This document shows positions 24,733 to 33,708 of a stretch of 64,000 nucleotides of DNA, in pieces (position 1 is the stretch's first letter; every line of letters begins with the position of its first letter). Both the position numbers and the translations under genes were made by a program. The notes under the pieces were generated by a model that worked only from the letters and a program-made list of their open reading frames with translations, searched no databases and was not told where the DNA came from. This stretch comes from JAGRGG01 sp965217265 (GTDB lineage Bacteria; Pseudomonadota; Alphaproteobacteria; Geminicoccales; Geminicoccaceae): positions 1 through 64,000 of the forward strand of contig CBDCHP010000006.1 of assembly GCA_965217265.1 (NCBI GenBank). Reading direction: 5' to 3'.

Positions 24733-26436
24733 ATGGCAGAGCAAACGAACATCGGCATCGGCAGCATCGCGACCTCGTCGGGCCGCCCCCGTCTGACCGG
24801 CTCGTCGTCCAAGATCGACACTGAGGCCCTGGTCGAGGCCGCCTACCAAGCCAAGCGCTTTCCCGCCGTGCGGCTGGAGCGCAAGATCACCCAGAACGAC
24901 GCCAAACTCGCCGCCTACGATGAGATGAGGACGCTCCTGGACGATCTGAAGTCGTCGCTCAACGCCCTGCGCAACCCCCCCGGCCTCTTGGGCGCCAAGG
25001 ACAACGCCTTCGAGGTCAAGCAGGCGTTCTACGCCTCGCCCGACGTCGCCAATCCCGGCCAGTACATGGGTATCACGCTCGATAACCGGGCCGAGGTCGG
25101 CACCTACGAGATCGAGATCGAGCAACTCGCGACCGTCAACAAGCTCTCCGCGACGACTGTGTCGGGCCGCGACCAGACCCTCGCCGACGCCTGGAGCCCG
25201 TTCGGCGCACCCTTCTCGGGCACGCTCGACGTCGGCCTCGCCGGCGGCGACAAGGCGTCGATCGCGATCGACGGCACGATGAAGATCGGCGACCTCAAGG
25301 CCGCGATCAACGCCAAGAGCGCCACGACCGGCGTCACCGCCAGCGTCTTGCAGATGTCCGACAGCGACTTTCGCCTCGTCCTGACCGGTAAGGAGACCGG
25401 CAAGGCGATCGAGATCACCGACAATAGCGGCATCGCGGGCGGTTTCGCCACGAACGAGTTGCAGCCGGCCAAGGCGGCGAAGCTCGTCGTCGACGGCGTG
25501 CCCGTTACCCGCACGAGCAACCAGATCGACGACCTGATCCAGGGCGCCACGATCAACCTCTACAACGCCAAGGACGACGCCAAGATCACCGTCACGGTCG
25601 AGCCCGACCTCGGCGGGGTCAAGGAGAAATTGACCGCTACGGTCGACGCCTACAATGCCTTTCGCGAGTTCGCCGACCGGCACAGCGTCATCACCCCCGA
25701 CGGCGAGGTGAACGAGGAGTCGATCCTGTTCGGCGATCGCACCCTGCGCTCCGCCGTCCAAGGCATCACCAGCATCTTCGGCGGCGCCGTCGATGGCCTT
25801 GCCGCCGACAAGGCCTCGACGCTGCGCGGCGTCGGCGTCAAGCTCGCCGAGGGCAACCGCCTGACGATCGACGGTGCCGCTCTTGACAACGCGCTGTTGA
25901 CCAAGCTCGACGAGGTGCGCGACGTCCTGGAGTTCGGCTTCACCGCTGCTTCGGAAGAGCTGGACGTCTTCTCGCGCACCAACGCGCTCGCCGATACGGA
26001 GTTCACGGTCGAGATCACTGACCTCAACAACGACGGCGTGCCCGAGAGCGTCACCGCCGACGGCGTCGCGCTCGACGTCAGCGGCGCCACCATCAAGGGC
26101 GTTGCGGGAACCGCTTACGAGGGCCTGGAGCTGATCTGGGTCGGCTCGGGCTCGACGAGCATCGACGTCACCGCGACGCAAGGCCTCGCCGATCGCGCCT
26201 TCAACTACCTGGACGAGGTGCTGGACAAGGTCGACGGGTCGATCGCTAGCGCCGTGACCGACCTCGAAGACCGCACTACCGACTATCAATCGCAGATGGA
26301 GCGCATCGAGGCCCGCGCCGCCGAGGAGCGCGAGCGCCTGATCGAGCGCTTCACCCAAATGGAAACCGCAATGTCGCTCGCCCAGACGATGCTGGACCAA
26401 ATCAGGGCCCAGATGGACGCCTGGGCGGGCGGCTGA
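24733..26436 (+). CDS. fliD: Flagellar hook-associated protein 2 (filament cap) FliD
   Basis: 567 residues. The N-terminal cap region starts with SGRPRLTGSSSKIDTEALVE and AAYQAKRFPAVRLERKI, typical of FliD (helical D0, low-complexity start). The middle has beta-rich D2/D3 with FliD repeats such as KASIAIDGTMKIGDLKAAIN. The C-terminus is a heptad helix (QSQMERIEARAAEERERLIE; RFTQMETAMSLAQ) typical of the FliD D0/D1 coiled coil. FliD pentamers or hexamers sit at the filament tip and fold incoming flagellin. It is 19 nt after the flaG-like gene and precedes fliS. Confidence 0.93.
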   Translation: MAEQTNIGIGSIATSSGRPRLTGSSSKIDTEALVEAAYQAKRFPAVRLERKITQNDAKLAAYDEMRTLLDDLKSSLNALRNPPGLLGAKDNAFEVKQAFYASPDVANPGQYMGITLDNRAEVGTYEIEIEQLATVNKLSATTVSGRDQTLADAWSPFGAPFSGTLDVGLAGGDKASIAIDGTMKIGDLKAAINAKSATTGVTASVLQMSDSDFRLVLTGKETGKAIEITDNSGIAGGFATNELQPAKAAKLVVDGVPVTRTSNQIDDLIQGATINLYNAKDDAKITVTVEPDLGGVKEKLTATVDAYNAFREFADRHSVITPDGEVNEESILFGDRTLRSAVQGITSIFGGAVDGLAADKASTLRGVGVKLAEGNRLTIDGAALDNALLTKLDEVRDVLEFGFTAASEELDVFSRTNALADTEFTVEITDLNNDGVPESVTADGVALDVSGATIKGVAGTAYEGLELIWVGSGSTSIDVTATQGLADRAFNYLDEVLDKVDGSIASAVTDLEDRTTDYQSQMERIEARAAEERERLIERFTQMETAMSLAQTMLDQIRAQMDAWAGG

Positions 26437-26476
26437 TCACTAAATTTTCATTAAGTTATTGAATCGAGGAGGAGAC

Positions 26477-26902
26477 ATGTACCCCCGTGCCCAAGCCGGC
26501 GTCGCGGCCTATCAGGCCGCGCGCGAGACGATGAGCCCGGCCCAGATCATCATTCTTCTTTATGAAGGGGCGATCCGCAAGCTGATCGAGGCCAAAGACG
26601 CCATTGCTGCCAATCGGATCGAAGACCGCTTCAACGCCGTCACCAAGGCACACGCCATCATCGGCGGGTTGCACAGCCAGCTCGACTTCGAGGCCGGCGG
26701 CGAGGTGGCGAGGACGCTCGACACGTTCTACACCCACGTCTCCAACCGGATGATGACGATCAACCTCAAGAACGACCCCGCGATCTGCGACGAGCTCGTC
26801 AGCCAGCTCAAGCAGATGCACGCGAGTTGGGTGCAGGTGGCGGCCGAGACCGGTGCGCCGCCGCAGCAAACCGGTGCGGGCGGCGTTCTCGCCAGCGCGT
26901 GA
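26477..26902 (+). CDS. fliS: Flagellar export chaperone FliS
   Basis: 141 residues from ATG 26477, chosen because AGGAGGAGAC stands directly upstream. Core motifs are AGVAAYQAARETMSPAQIII, LLYEGAIRKLIEAKDAI and a C-terminal helix with LVSQLKQMHASW. FliS is the cytosolic chaperone that holds the C-terminus of flagellin unfolded before export. Position after fliD is standard. Confidence 0.95.
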   Translation: MYPRAQAGVAAYQAARETMSPAQIIILLYEGAIRKLIEAKDAIAANRIEDRFNAVTKAHAIIGGLHSQLDFEAGGEVARTLDTFYTHVSNRMMTINLKNDPAICDELVSQLKQMHASWVQVAAETGAPPQQTGAGGVLASA

Positions 26903-26942
26903 GGGAACCGCAAAACCTCGAAATCATTCACGTTTGGGTGCG

Positions 26943-26971
26943 GTTGCAGGGGGTAGGGCCCCTTCTTATAT
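26943..26971 (+). promoter_or_regulatory. Possible RpoH (sigma-32) heat-shock promoter of dnaK
   Basis: GTTG at 26943-26946 and CTTATAT at 26965-26971 are separated by 18 nt. This resembles the alphaproteobacterial heat-shock consensus CTTG-N17/18-CYTATNT with one mismatch. It lies about 100 bp before the dnaK ATG. Confidence 0.5.
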
Positions 26972-27069
26972 GACCCTCAGCGCGAGTGCCGCCGCCACTT
27001 GGGTTCAACTCCCCGGCAGCGCTCGGAAGTGAGTAACACGATTTTCGCGTCTCGCGCGAGAGGGTTTGC

Positions 27070-28995
27070 ATGAGCAGGATCATCGGCATCGACCTTGGCA
27101 CGACCAATAGTTGTGTCGCCGTGATGGAGGGCAAGAACGCCCGCGTCATCGAGAACGAAGAGGGTGTGCGAACGACCCCCTCGATGGTGGCCTACACCGA
27201 GGACGGCGAGGTCTTAGTCGGCATGCCAGCCAAGCGGCAGGCGGTGACGAACCCTGAGAACACCGTGTTCGCCGTCAAGCGGCTGATCGGGCGTCGCTAC
27301 GACGATCCGATCGTCTCCAAAGACAAAAACATGGTCCCTTACAAGATCGTTCGGGGCGACAACGGCGACGCCTGGGTCGAGACGCGCGGCGACAAGAAGG
27401 CTCCGTCGCAGATCAGCGCCGAAGTTTTGAAGAAGATGAAGCAGACGGCCGAGCGCCACCTGGGTGGCACGGTCGACAAGGCGGTGATCACCGTCCCGGC
27501 CTACTTCAACGACAGTCAGCGCCAAGCGACGAAGGACGCAGGTCGCATCGCCGGCCTTGAAGTTCTGCGCATCATCAACGAGCCGACCGCGGCGGCGCTT
27601 GCCTACGGCATGGACAAGGGCGCCAACCAGACGATCGCGGTCTACGACCTCGGTGGCGGCACGTTCGACGTCTCGATTCTCGAAATCGGCGACGGCGTCT
27701 TCGAGGTGAAGTCGACCAACGGCGACACGTTCCTCGGCGGCGAGGATTTCGACCTTCGCCTGATCGACTACATGGCCGACGAGTTCAAGAAAGAGAACGG
27801 CATCGATCTTCGCAACGACCGCTTGGCGTTGCAGCGCCTGAAGGAGGCGGCCGAGAAGGCGAAGATTGAACTGTCTTCGACGATGCAGACCGAGGTCAAC
27901 CTGCCCTTCATCACCGCCGATCAGACGGGGCCAAAGCACCTCACGATGAAGATCAGCCGGGCGAAACTCGAGATGCTGGTCGACGATCTCGTCGATCGGA
28001 CGGTCGAGCCCTGCAAGAAGGCGTTGAAGGACGCGGGCTTGAGCCCGTCCGATGTCAACGAGGTGATCCTGGTTGGCGGCATGACGCGCATGCCCAAGGT
28101 GCAAGAGCGTGTGAAGCAGTTCTTCGGCAAGGAGCCGCACCAGGGCGTCAACCCCGACGAGGTCGTGGCGATGGGTGCCGCGATCCAGGCGGCCGTGCTC
28201 TCGGGCGACGTCAAGGACGTCCTCCTGCTCGACGTGACGCCGCTCTCCTTGGGCATCGAGACGCTGGGCGGCGTGTTCACCCGCATCATCGACCGTAACA
28301 CGACGATCCCGACCAAGAAGAGCCAAGTTTTCTCGACGGCCGAGGACAACCAGTCCGCCGTGACGATCCGGGTCTTCCAGGGCGAGCGCGAACTGGCGGC
28401 GCAGAACAAGCCGCTAGGACAGTTCGACCTCCTCGGTATTCCGCCGGCCCCGCGCGGCATGCCGCAGGTCGAGGTGACGTTCGACATCGACGCTAACGGC
28501 ATTGTCAACGTCTCGGCCAAGGACAAGGCGACCAACAAGGAGCAGCAGATCCGCATCCAGGCCTCCGGCGGCCTCTCCGACCAGGAGATCGACCGCATGG
28601 TCAAGGAGGCGGCCGAGCACGCCGAGGACGACAAGAAGCGCAAGGAGGCGATCGAGGCGCGCAACCAGGCCGATAGCCTGATCTACACGACCGAGAAGAG
28701 CCTGAAGGAGCACGGCGAAAAGGTCAGCCCGGACGTCCGTCGCCAGATCGACGAGGCGCTGAGCGATCTCAAGGGCGTTATGGACAAGGACGACGCCGAG
28801 GCGATCCGGTCCAGGACCCAGACTCTGGCCGAGGCCTCGATGCGTTTGGGCGAGGCCGTCTACGCTTCACAGCAATCGGATGCGGCCGGCAGTGGTGCCG
28901 CGAACGCGGACGCCAAGGACGGGACGTCGGCCGACGAGGGCGTGGTCGATGCCGAATTCGAGGAGGTCGACGACGACCGTAAGCGTTCGGCCTGA
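27070..28995 (+). CDS. dnaK: Chaperone protein DnaK (Hsp70)
   Basis: 641 residues, normal length. The N-terminal ATPase has GIDLGTTNSCVAVMEG and VYDLGGGTFDVSILE, with the adenosine motif ILVGGMTRMPKVQ. The substrate domain begins near residue 390 with DVTPLSLGIETLGG. The C-terminal lid ends in an acidic EEVDDD-type tail. DnaK folds and disaggregates proteins in an ATP cycle driven by DnaJ and GrpE. It is followed by a hairpin and then dnaJ, and a possible heat-shock promoter lies upstream. Confidence 0.98.
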   Translation: MSRIIGIDLGTTNSCVAVMEGKNARVIENEEGVRTTPSMVAYTEDGEVLVGMPAKRQAVTNPENTVFAVKRLIGRRYDDPIVSKDKNMVPYKIVRGDNGDAWVETRGDKKAPSQISAEVLKKMKQTAERHLGGTVDKAVITVPAYFNDSQRQATKDAGRIAGLEVLRIINEPTAAALAYGMDKGANQTIAVYDLGGGTFDVSILEIGDGVFEVKSTNGDTFLGGEDFDLRLIDYMADEFKKENGIDLRNDRLALQRLKEAAEKAKIELSSTMQTEVNLPFITADQTGPKHLTMKISRAKLEMLVDDLVDRTVEPCKKALKDAGLSPSDVNEVILVGGMTRMPKVQERVKQFFGKEPHQGVNPDEVVAMGAAIQAAVLSGDVKDVLLLDVTPLSLGIETLGGVFTRIIDRNTTIPTKKSQVFSTAEDNQSAVTIRVFQGERELAAQNKPLGQFDLLGIPPAPRGMPQVEVTFDIDANGIVNVSAKDKATNKEQQIRIQASGGLSDQEIDRMVKEAAEHAEDDKKRKEAIEARNQADSLIYTTEKSLKEHGEKVSPDVRRQIDEALSDLKGVMDKDDAEAIRSRTQTLAEASMRLGEAVYASQQSDAAGSGAANADAKDGTSADEGVVDAEFEEVDDDRKRSA

Positions 28996-29022
28996 CCCTC
29001 GCGTCCGCCGCAAGCGCTTTTT

Positions 29023-29050
29023 GGGAGCCGGGCTGAAAAGTTCGGCTCCC
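29023..29050 (+). terminator. Hairpin between dnaK and dnaJ (attenuator-like)
   Basis: An 8-bp stem GGGAGCCG / CGGCTCCC with a 12-nt loop, followed by TTTGG, lies in the 95-nt gap. It may lower dnaJ expression relative to dnaK by partial termination or act as a processing site. The T run is too short for a full terminator. Confidence 0.6.
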
Positions 29051-29090
29051 TTTGGTTATCCCGCCGACCTTTCAAGAATGGTTCGTCAAT

Positions 29091-30230
29091 ATGGCTCCTA
29101 AGCGCGATTACTACGAAGTGCTAGGCGTCGCCCGCAACGCCGACGAGGCGGAGCTTAAACGCGCCTATCGTAAGCTCGCGCTGCAATACCACCCCGACCG
29201 CAATCCCGACAATCAAGAGGCCGAGGCGCGCTTCAGGGAAGCTAACGAGGCTTACGAGGTCCTGAAGGACCCGCAAAAGCGGGTGGCTTACGATCAACTC
29301 GGCCATCAGGCTTTCGAGGCCGGCATGGGCGGGCGCGGCGGCGCCCCAGGCGGTTTCGACTTTTCCGGCTTCGCCGACGTCTTCGACGATCTGTTCGGCG
29401 ATTTCGTCGGCACCCGTCGCCGCAGCACGTCAACGCGCGGTGCGGATCTCCGCTATAACCTGACTATCACGCTCGAAGAGGCGTTCGCCGGCAAGAAGGC
29501 GCAGTTGCGCGTGCCGACCTCGGTCACTTGCGGCGTTTGCCACGGCAGCGGTGCCGAGGGTGACGCCGAGCCCACCGCCTGTCCCACCTGCCGCGGGGCC
29601 GGGCGGGTTCGGGTGCAGCAGAGCTTCTTCACCGTCGAGCGTACTTGCCCGACGTGCCAGGGTGCCGGCCGGATCATCAGCGACCCGTGCCACGCCTGCG
29701 GCGGCAGCGGCCGGCGCAACGAGGAGAAGACGCTCGCCGTCAACGTGCCGTCCGGCGTCGAGGACGGCACCCGCATCCGCCTCTCGGGCGAGGGCGAGGC
29801 GGGCCTACGGGGCGGTCCGCCCGGCGATCTCTACATCTTCATCAGCGTGGCGCCGCACCGGCTGTTTCGCCGCGAGGCCAGCAACATCTTCTGTCGCGTG
29901 CCGCTGCCGATGACGACGGCGGCGCTCGGCGGTTCGGTCGAGGTGCCGACGATCGAGGGCAAGCGCGTGCGGGTGCAGGTCCCGGCCGGCACGCAAACGG
30001 GACGGCAGATCCGCCTCAAGGGCAAGGGCATGACCGAGTTGCACGGGCACGCGCAAGGCGACATGTTCGTCGAGATCCTGGTTGAGACTCCGGTCAACCT
30101 GACCAAGCGGCAGCAGGAACTCCTGCGGGAGTTCGACGAGACGGGCGACGCGACCGACGAGGGCCAGCACCCGCAGCACGAGGGTTTCTTCGCCAAAGTC
30201 CGTGAGTTGTGGGACGACCTGACGGATTAG
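29091..30230 (+). CDS. dnaJ: Co-chaperone DnaJ (Hsp40)
   Basis: 379 residues from MAPKRDYYEVLGV (ATG 29091); an open frame upstream adds 13 non-conserved residues. The J domain carries YHPDRNPD (HPD motif, near residue 33). A Gly/Phe-rich linker follows, then four CxxCxGxG zinc repeats (CGVCHGSG, CPTCRGAG, CPTCQGAG, CHACGGSG) and the C-terminal substrate domains. It stimulates DnaK ATPase and delivers clients. Its TAG overlaps the stop of the convergent gene by four bases (TTAG), so there is no room for a terminator there. Confidence 0.97.
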   Translation: MAPKRDYYEVLGVARNADEAELKRAYRKLALQYHPDRNPDNQEAEARFREANEAYEVLKDPQKRVAYDQLGHQAFEAGMGGRGGAPGGFDFSGFADVFDDLFGDFVGTRRRSTSTRGADLRYNLTITLEEAFAGKKAQLRVPTSVTCGVCHGSGAEGDAEPTACPTCRGAGRVRVQQSFFTVERTCPTCQGAGRIISDPCHACGGSGRRNEEKTLAVNVPSGVEDGTRIRLSGEGEAGLRGGPPGDLYIFISVAPHRLFRREASNIFCRVPLPMTTAALGGSVEVPTIEGKRVRVQVPAGTQTGRQIRLKGKGMTELHGHAQGDMFVEILVETPVNLTKRQQELLREFDETGDATDEGQHPQHEGFFAKVRELWDDLTD

Positions 30231-31326
30231 ACCATGAACCGCGCCGCGTCCCCATGCTTGAAGTCGAGGCCCAGGCCCGGCCGCGAGAGGTCGGGGGCGA
30301 TCCTGCCGTTCTTGGGCACCGGCGCGCCGTCGAACAGCGTCTGCTCGATGCGGGCGTGGTCGTGAAACCACTCCAGGTGCCGGGTACGAAGGGCGGCACA
30401 GCAGGGATGGAGGTGCAGGGCGGGGCCGCAGTGCGAGGAGAGCGGGATCTGGAACGCCTCGCACAAGGCTGCCGCTTGCATAGCATAAAGCCGGTGATGC
30501 CGCAGCAGCGGGTCGCGTCGGCCTGGAGCACGTCGACGGCGTCGGCTTCGAGCATTCGGCGAAAGTACCAAGACGTGTAGCCGTACTCGCCCGCCGAGAC
30601 CTCGATCGGCGGCGGGGCGCGGTCGCGGATCAGCCTGAGCCCGTCGAGGTCATCGGAACTCACCGGCTCCTCGAACCACGTCACGCCGAGCGACCGAAAG
30701 CGCTCGGCGAACGCCAGCGCCTCCTTGCGGGCGTAAGCACCGTTGGCGTCGACGAACAGTTCGACCCCGTCGCCGATGGCGGCGCGCGCCGCTTCGACCC
30801 TACCGGCGTCGCGTCCCGGCTCACGGCCGATCTTCATCTTGACGAAGGCCATGCCGTCCGCCGCCCAGCCGCCGAGCTGCTCGCGCAGCTCGGCGTCGGT
30901 GTAGGACGTGAACCCGCCGCTGCCGTAGATCGGGATGCTTTCCCGCGCCGCGCCCAGGAGCTGGACTACGGGGACGTTCAGCAGGCGACCCTTCAGATCC
31001 CAGAGGGCGTTGTCCACCGCCGAAACCGCCGCGGCGGCGATGCCAAGGCGGCCTAGATTGCGCAGCGCATGAGTCATCGCCCCCCAGCAGGCGTGGGTAG
31101 CGAGCGCGTCCAGCCCCGCCACCACGTCCTTGAGCTTGCCCTCGATCAGCTGGCCCGTCGAGGTATCGGCGTAGGTATAGCCGACGCCGGTCTCGCCGCC
31201 CGCCTCGACTTCGACCAGAACGAGGGTCGTCGAGTCCCATCGCAGGGTGCCGTCGGACTCCGGCCGGTCGGTCGGGATCTCATAGACCCCGACCTTGAGG
31301 TTCGTGACGGGTGCGGCCGCGGCCAT
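30227..31326 (-). pseudogene. Enolase-superfamily (mandelate racemase/muconate lactonizing type) gene with one-base frameshift
   Basis: The gene starts at ATG 31324-31326 (MAAAAPVTNLKVGVYEIP). It reads well through the catalytic barrel: FVKMKIGRE (KxK base motif), LFVDANGAY (first metal Asp), TWFEEPVSSDD (metal Glu) and EVSAGEYGYT (metal Glu). After RCCGITGFM, near 30482, the frame is lost. The neighbouring frame supplies MQAAALCEAFQIPLSSHCG with the general-acid/base His, and continues to TAA at 30227-30229. The length of 1100 nt is one short of a multiple of three. The barrel residues suggest a sugar-acid dehydratase or racemase acting on an acid sugar. Either a recent pseudogene or an assembly indel. 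The position before a TPP enzyme suggests a sugar-acid pathway. Confidence 0.85.
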
Positions 31327-31333
31327 GGGCTTC

Positions 31334-33103
31334 TTAGCCCAGAAGGCGCTTGAAGGACTGCCAGACGATGCCGCCCGCGTCGGGATCACCTTTGGCCAAT
31401 GCCGTGGCATAGGATTGGGCTTGGGCGAGCGTGATGTGCGGCGGCAGGGTTGCCACGTCGGGATCGACGCGGGCGTCGATGACGCAGGGACGGTCCGCCG
31501 CCAGCGCCGCCTCCCAGGCCGGCGCCACCATCTCAGGCCGGTCGACGCGAATGCCCTTGAGGCCCAGCAGTTCGGCGTAGGCCGCGTAGGCGAAGTCCGG
31601 CACCGCCTGGGTCTCCATCACCCGGGGCGAGGAGCCCATCGCCCGCTGCTCCCAGGTTACTTGGTTGAGGTCGTTGTTGTTGAGCACGGCGATGATGAGG
31701 CGCGGGTCCGACCAGCGCTGCCAGTACTTGGCGATGGTGATGAGCCCGTTGATGCCCAGCATCTGCATGGCGCCGTCGCCGACGAAGGCGATCGCCACCC
31801 GCTCGGGATAGGCGAACTTCGCCGCCGTGGCGTAGGGCACGCCCGGGCACATCGTGGCGAGCGTGCCCGAGAGCGACGCCTTCATGCCGCGGCGCATCTT
31901 GAGGGCACGGGCGAACCAGTTGGCCGAGGTGCCGCTGTCGGCGGCGATGATCGCGTTGTCGGGCAGGCGCGGCGAGAGTTCCCAGAACAGCAGTTCAGGG
32001 TTGATCGGGTCGGCCGACATGTGCGCCCGCTTGCCCTCGTCCTGCCACCAATCCTCGACCCAACCCTCAATCTTATGGCGCCAGGAGCGGTCGCGCTTGG
32101 GCTCCAGGTAGGGCAGGAGGGCCTTGAGCGTCAGCGCCGCGTCGCCGGTGAGGTTGACGTCCATCGGGTAGCGGATCGAGAGCATCTTCGGGTCGATATC
32201 GATCTGCACGCCGTGCGCCGCACCTTCCTTGGGCAGGAACTCGGAGTAGGGAAACGACGAGCCGACCATGAGGAGCGTGTCGCACTCCATCATCAGGTCC
32301 CATGACGGCTTGGTGCCGAGCAGGCCGATCTGGCCAGTGACGAAGGGCAGGTCGTCCGGCAGCGCCGCCTTGCCGAGCAGCGCCTTGGCGACGCCGGCGC
32401 CCAGGACCTCCGCGACCTCGATCACCTCGCGCTCGGCGTTGAGGGCACCGGCGCCGATCAGCATCCCTACCCGCTCGCCCGCGTTGAGCACGGCCGCCGC
32501 GTGGCGCAGGTCCTCATCGGCCGGAACGACGCGGGGTGCCGCGTAGCCGACGCCGGAGTGGATCGTGCCATGCTTGTGCGGCGGCGTCTCGACGGCCTCC
32601 AGTTCCTGCACGTCGTTCGGCACGATGATGCAGGTGACGGTGCGCTCGGCCTTGGCGATCCGCACCGCCCGGTCGACCAAGTGGCGCATCTGCGCCGGCA
32701 CCGTGCACATGTGGACGTACTCGCCGGCCACGTCCTTGAACAAGGAGATCAGGTCGACCTCCTGCTGATAGTGGCCGCCCAAGGACGCGCGCGCCTGCTG
32801 ACCGACGATCGCCACCACCGGCTGGTGGTCGAGCTTGGCGTCGTAGAGGCCGTTCAAGAGGTGAATGGCACCCGGCCCCGAGGTCGCCATGCATACGCCA
32901 ACCTCGCCGGTCCATTTGGCGTGGGCGCCGGCCATGAAGGCCGCCGTCTCCTCGTGGCGCGTCTGAATGAAGTCGAAGCGCCCGCCCGCCTTGTCCAACG
33001 CCGCGACGATGCCGGTGATGCCGTCGCCGGGAAAGCCGTAGACCCGCTTGATGCCCCACTGTTCGAGGCGATCGAGCATGAAGTCGGCGACCGTCTTGGC
33101 CAT
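31334..33103 (-). CDS. Thiamine-diphosphate-dependent enzyme, pyruvate-oxidase/acetolactate-synthase-like
   Basis: 589 residues with the three-domain ThDP fold. The N-terminal Pyr domain has VYGFPGDGITGI and the catalytic Glu in TRHEETAAFMAGAHAKWTGE. The middle domain is transhydrogenase-like. The C-terminal PP domain has the ThDP motif VGDGAMQMLGINGLITIAK…LNNNDLNQV (GDG…NN). It resembles PoxB (pyruvate:quinone oxidoreductase) and unassigned 'thiamine pyrophosphate-requiring' proteins. A C-terminal membrane-binding helix is not obvious, so the acceptor is uncertain. It is transcribed toward the enolase-superfamily gene, 7 nt apart, and likely co-expressed with it. Confidence 0.88.
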   Translation of the reverse strand: MAKTVADFMLDRLEQWGIKRVYGFPGDGITGIVAALDKAGGRFDFIQTRHEETAAFMAGAHAKWTGEVGVCMATSGPGAIHLLNGLYDAKLDHQPVVAIVGQQARASLGGHYQQEVDLISLFKDVAGEYVHMCTVPAQMRHLVDRAVRIAKAERTVTCIIVPNDVQELEAVETPPHKHGTIHSGVGYAAPRVVPADEDLRHAAAVLNAGERVGMLIGAGALNAEREVIEVAEVLGAGVAKALLGKAALPDDLPFVTGQIGLLGTKPSWDLMMECDTLLMVGSSFPYSEFLPKEGAAHGVQIDIDPKMLSIRYPMDVNLTGDAALTLKALLPYLEPKRDRSWRHKIEGWVEDWWQDEGKRAHMSADPINPELLFWELSPRLPDNAIIAADSGTSANWFARALKMRRGMKASLSGTLATMCPGVPYATAAKFAYPERVAIAFVGDGAMQMLGINGLITIAKYWQRWSDPRLIIAVLNNNDLNQVTWEQRAMGSSPRVMETQAVPDFAYAAYAELLGLKGIRVDRPEMVAPAWEAALAADRPCVIDARVDPDVATLPPHITLAQAQSYATALAKGDPDAGGIVWQSFKRLLG

Positions 33104-33141
33104 GGTAGCGTGTCCTCTCGTATTTTACTTTCGTGTTCGGT

Positions 33142-33516
33142 TTAGCCGGCCGGAAAGGCGATCGTGCTGATCAGCGCGTTCTCGGCTTGGCGCGAGTCCA
33201 GCCGCGTGTGCTGCACGACGATCGGAACGTCGGCGGCGATCACGGCGGCGTAGCTCAGTCCCTTCGGGATCGGTTCAGGATCGTCGATCTCGTTGAAGCG
33301 GACGTGCTTCGTCCGCTGTGCCGGCACGGTGATGCGGTAAGGGCCGGCCGGCTCGCGCTCGGCGAAGTAGACGGTGATGCTGACATCGGCGTCCGCGTCG
33401 CCAGCGTTGAGGATGCTGGCCGCCTCGTGGCTCAGCATCTCGGGCTCGGGACCGTGGCTCCCTTGGGGGATGTAGCCGTCGGCGATTACCCAGCGTTCGC
33501 GTCCCAGATTCGGCAT
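33142..33516 (-). CDS. Sensory rhodopsin transducer (ASRT) family protein
   Basis: 124 residues from ATG 33514-33516, chosen for the AGGAGG 7 nt upstream. The sequence GRERWVIADGYIPQGSHGPE, then ILNAGDADADVSITVYFAE and KGLSYAAVIAADVPIVVQ, matches the family founded by Anabaena sensory rhodopsin transducer, a soluble tetrameric beta-sandwich protein. No rhodopsin gene is nearby. Many homologues occur without rhodopsin beside sugar-metabolism genes, and some have been suggested to bind DNA or carbohydrates. Located between the TPP enzyme and iolG on the same strand, so a metabolic accessory role is more likely than light sensing. Confidence 0.85.
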   Translation of the reverse strand: MPNLGRERWVIADGYIPQGSHGPEPEMLSHEAASILNAGDADADVSITVYFAEREPAGPYRITVPAQRTKHVRFNEIDDPEPIPKGLSYAAVIAADVPIVVQHTRLDSRQAENALISTIAFPAG

Positions 33517-33708
33517 TCCGATCCCTCCTATCGTGCGGGCGGTCCTGCGACCACCGCCTGCACCATTAGTGGCAGAACGTCGCATCAACGCCGCGCGAAG
33601 GGGCCAGGTTCCTGTCCCGCTTAATCAATTGTCGGTTATTATTTGTCCACGAGCCGTCCGGCCGTGCCGGCATGTAACGCCCGCGGGCTTCGTCACCCTG
33701 CGGTCGGT

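Noticed and set aside
24382..26400. A minus-strand 672-codon frame opposite flaG/fliD
   Set aside because: Shadow frame; the plus-strand FliD has clear family features and ribosome-site context.
29023..29050. The dnaK–dnaJ hairpin as another copy of the facing-terminator element
   Set aside because: It lacks the GAACGCTTCGCG arm, the T/A-rich flanks and the shared core; it is an ordinary intercistronic hairpin.
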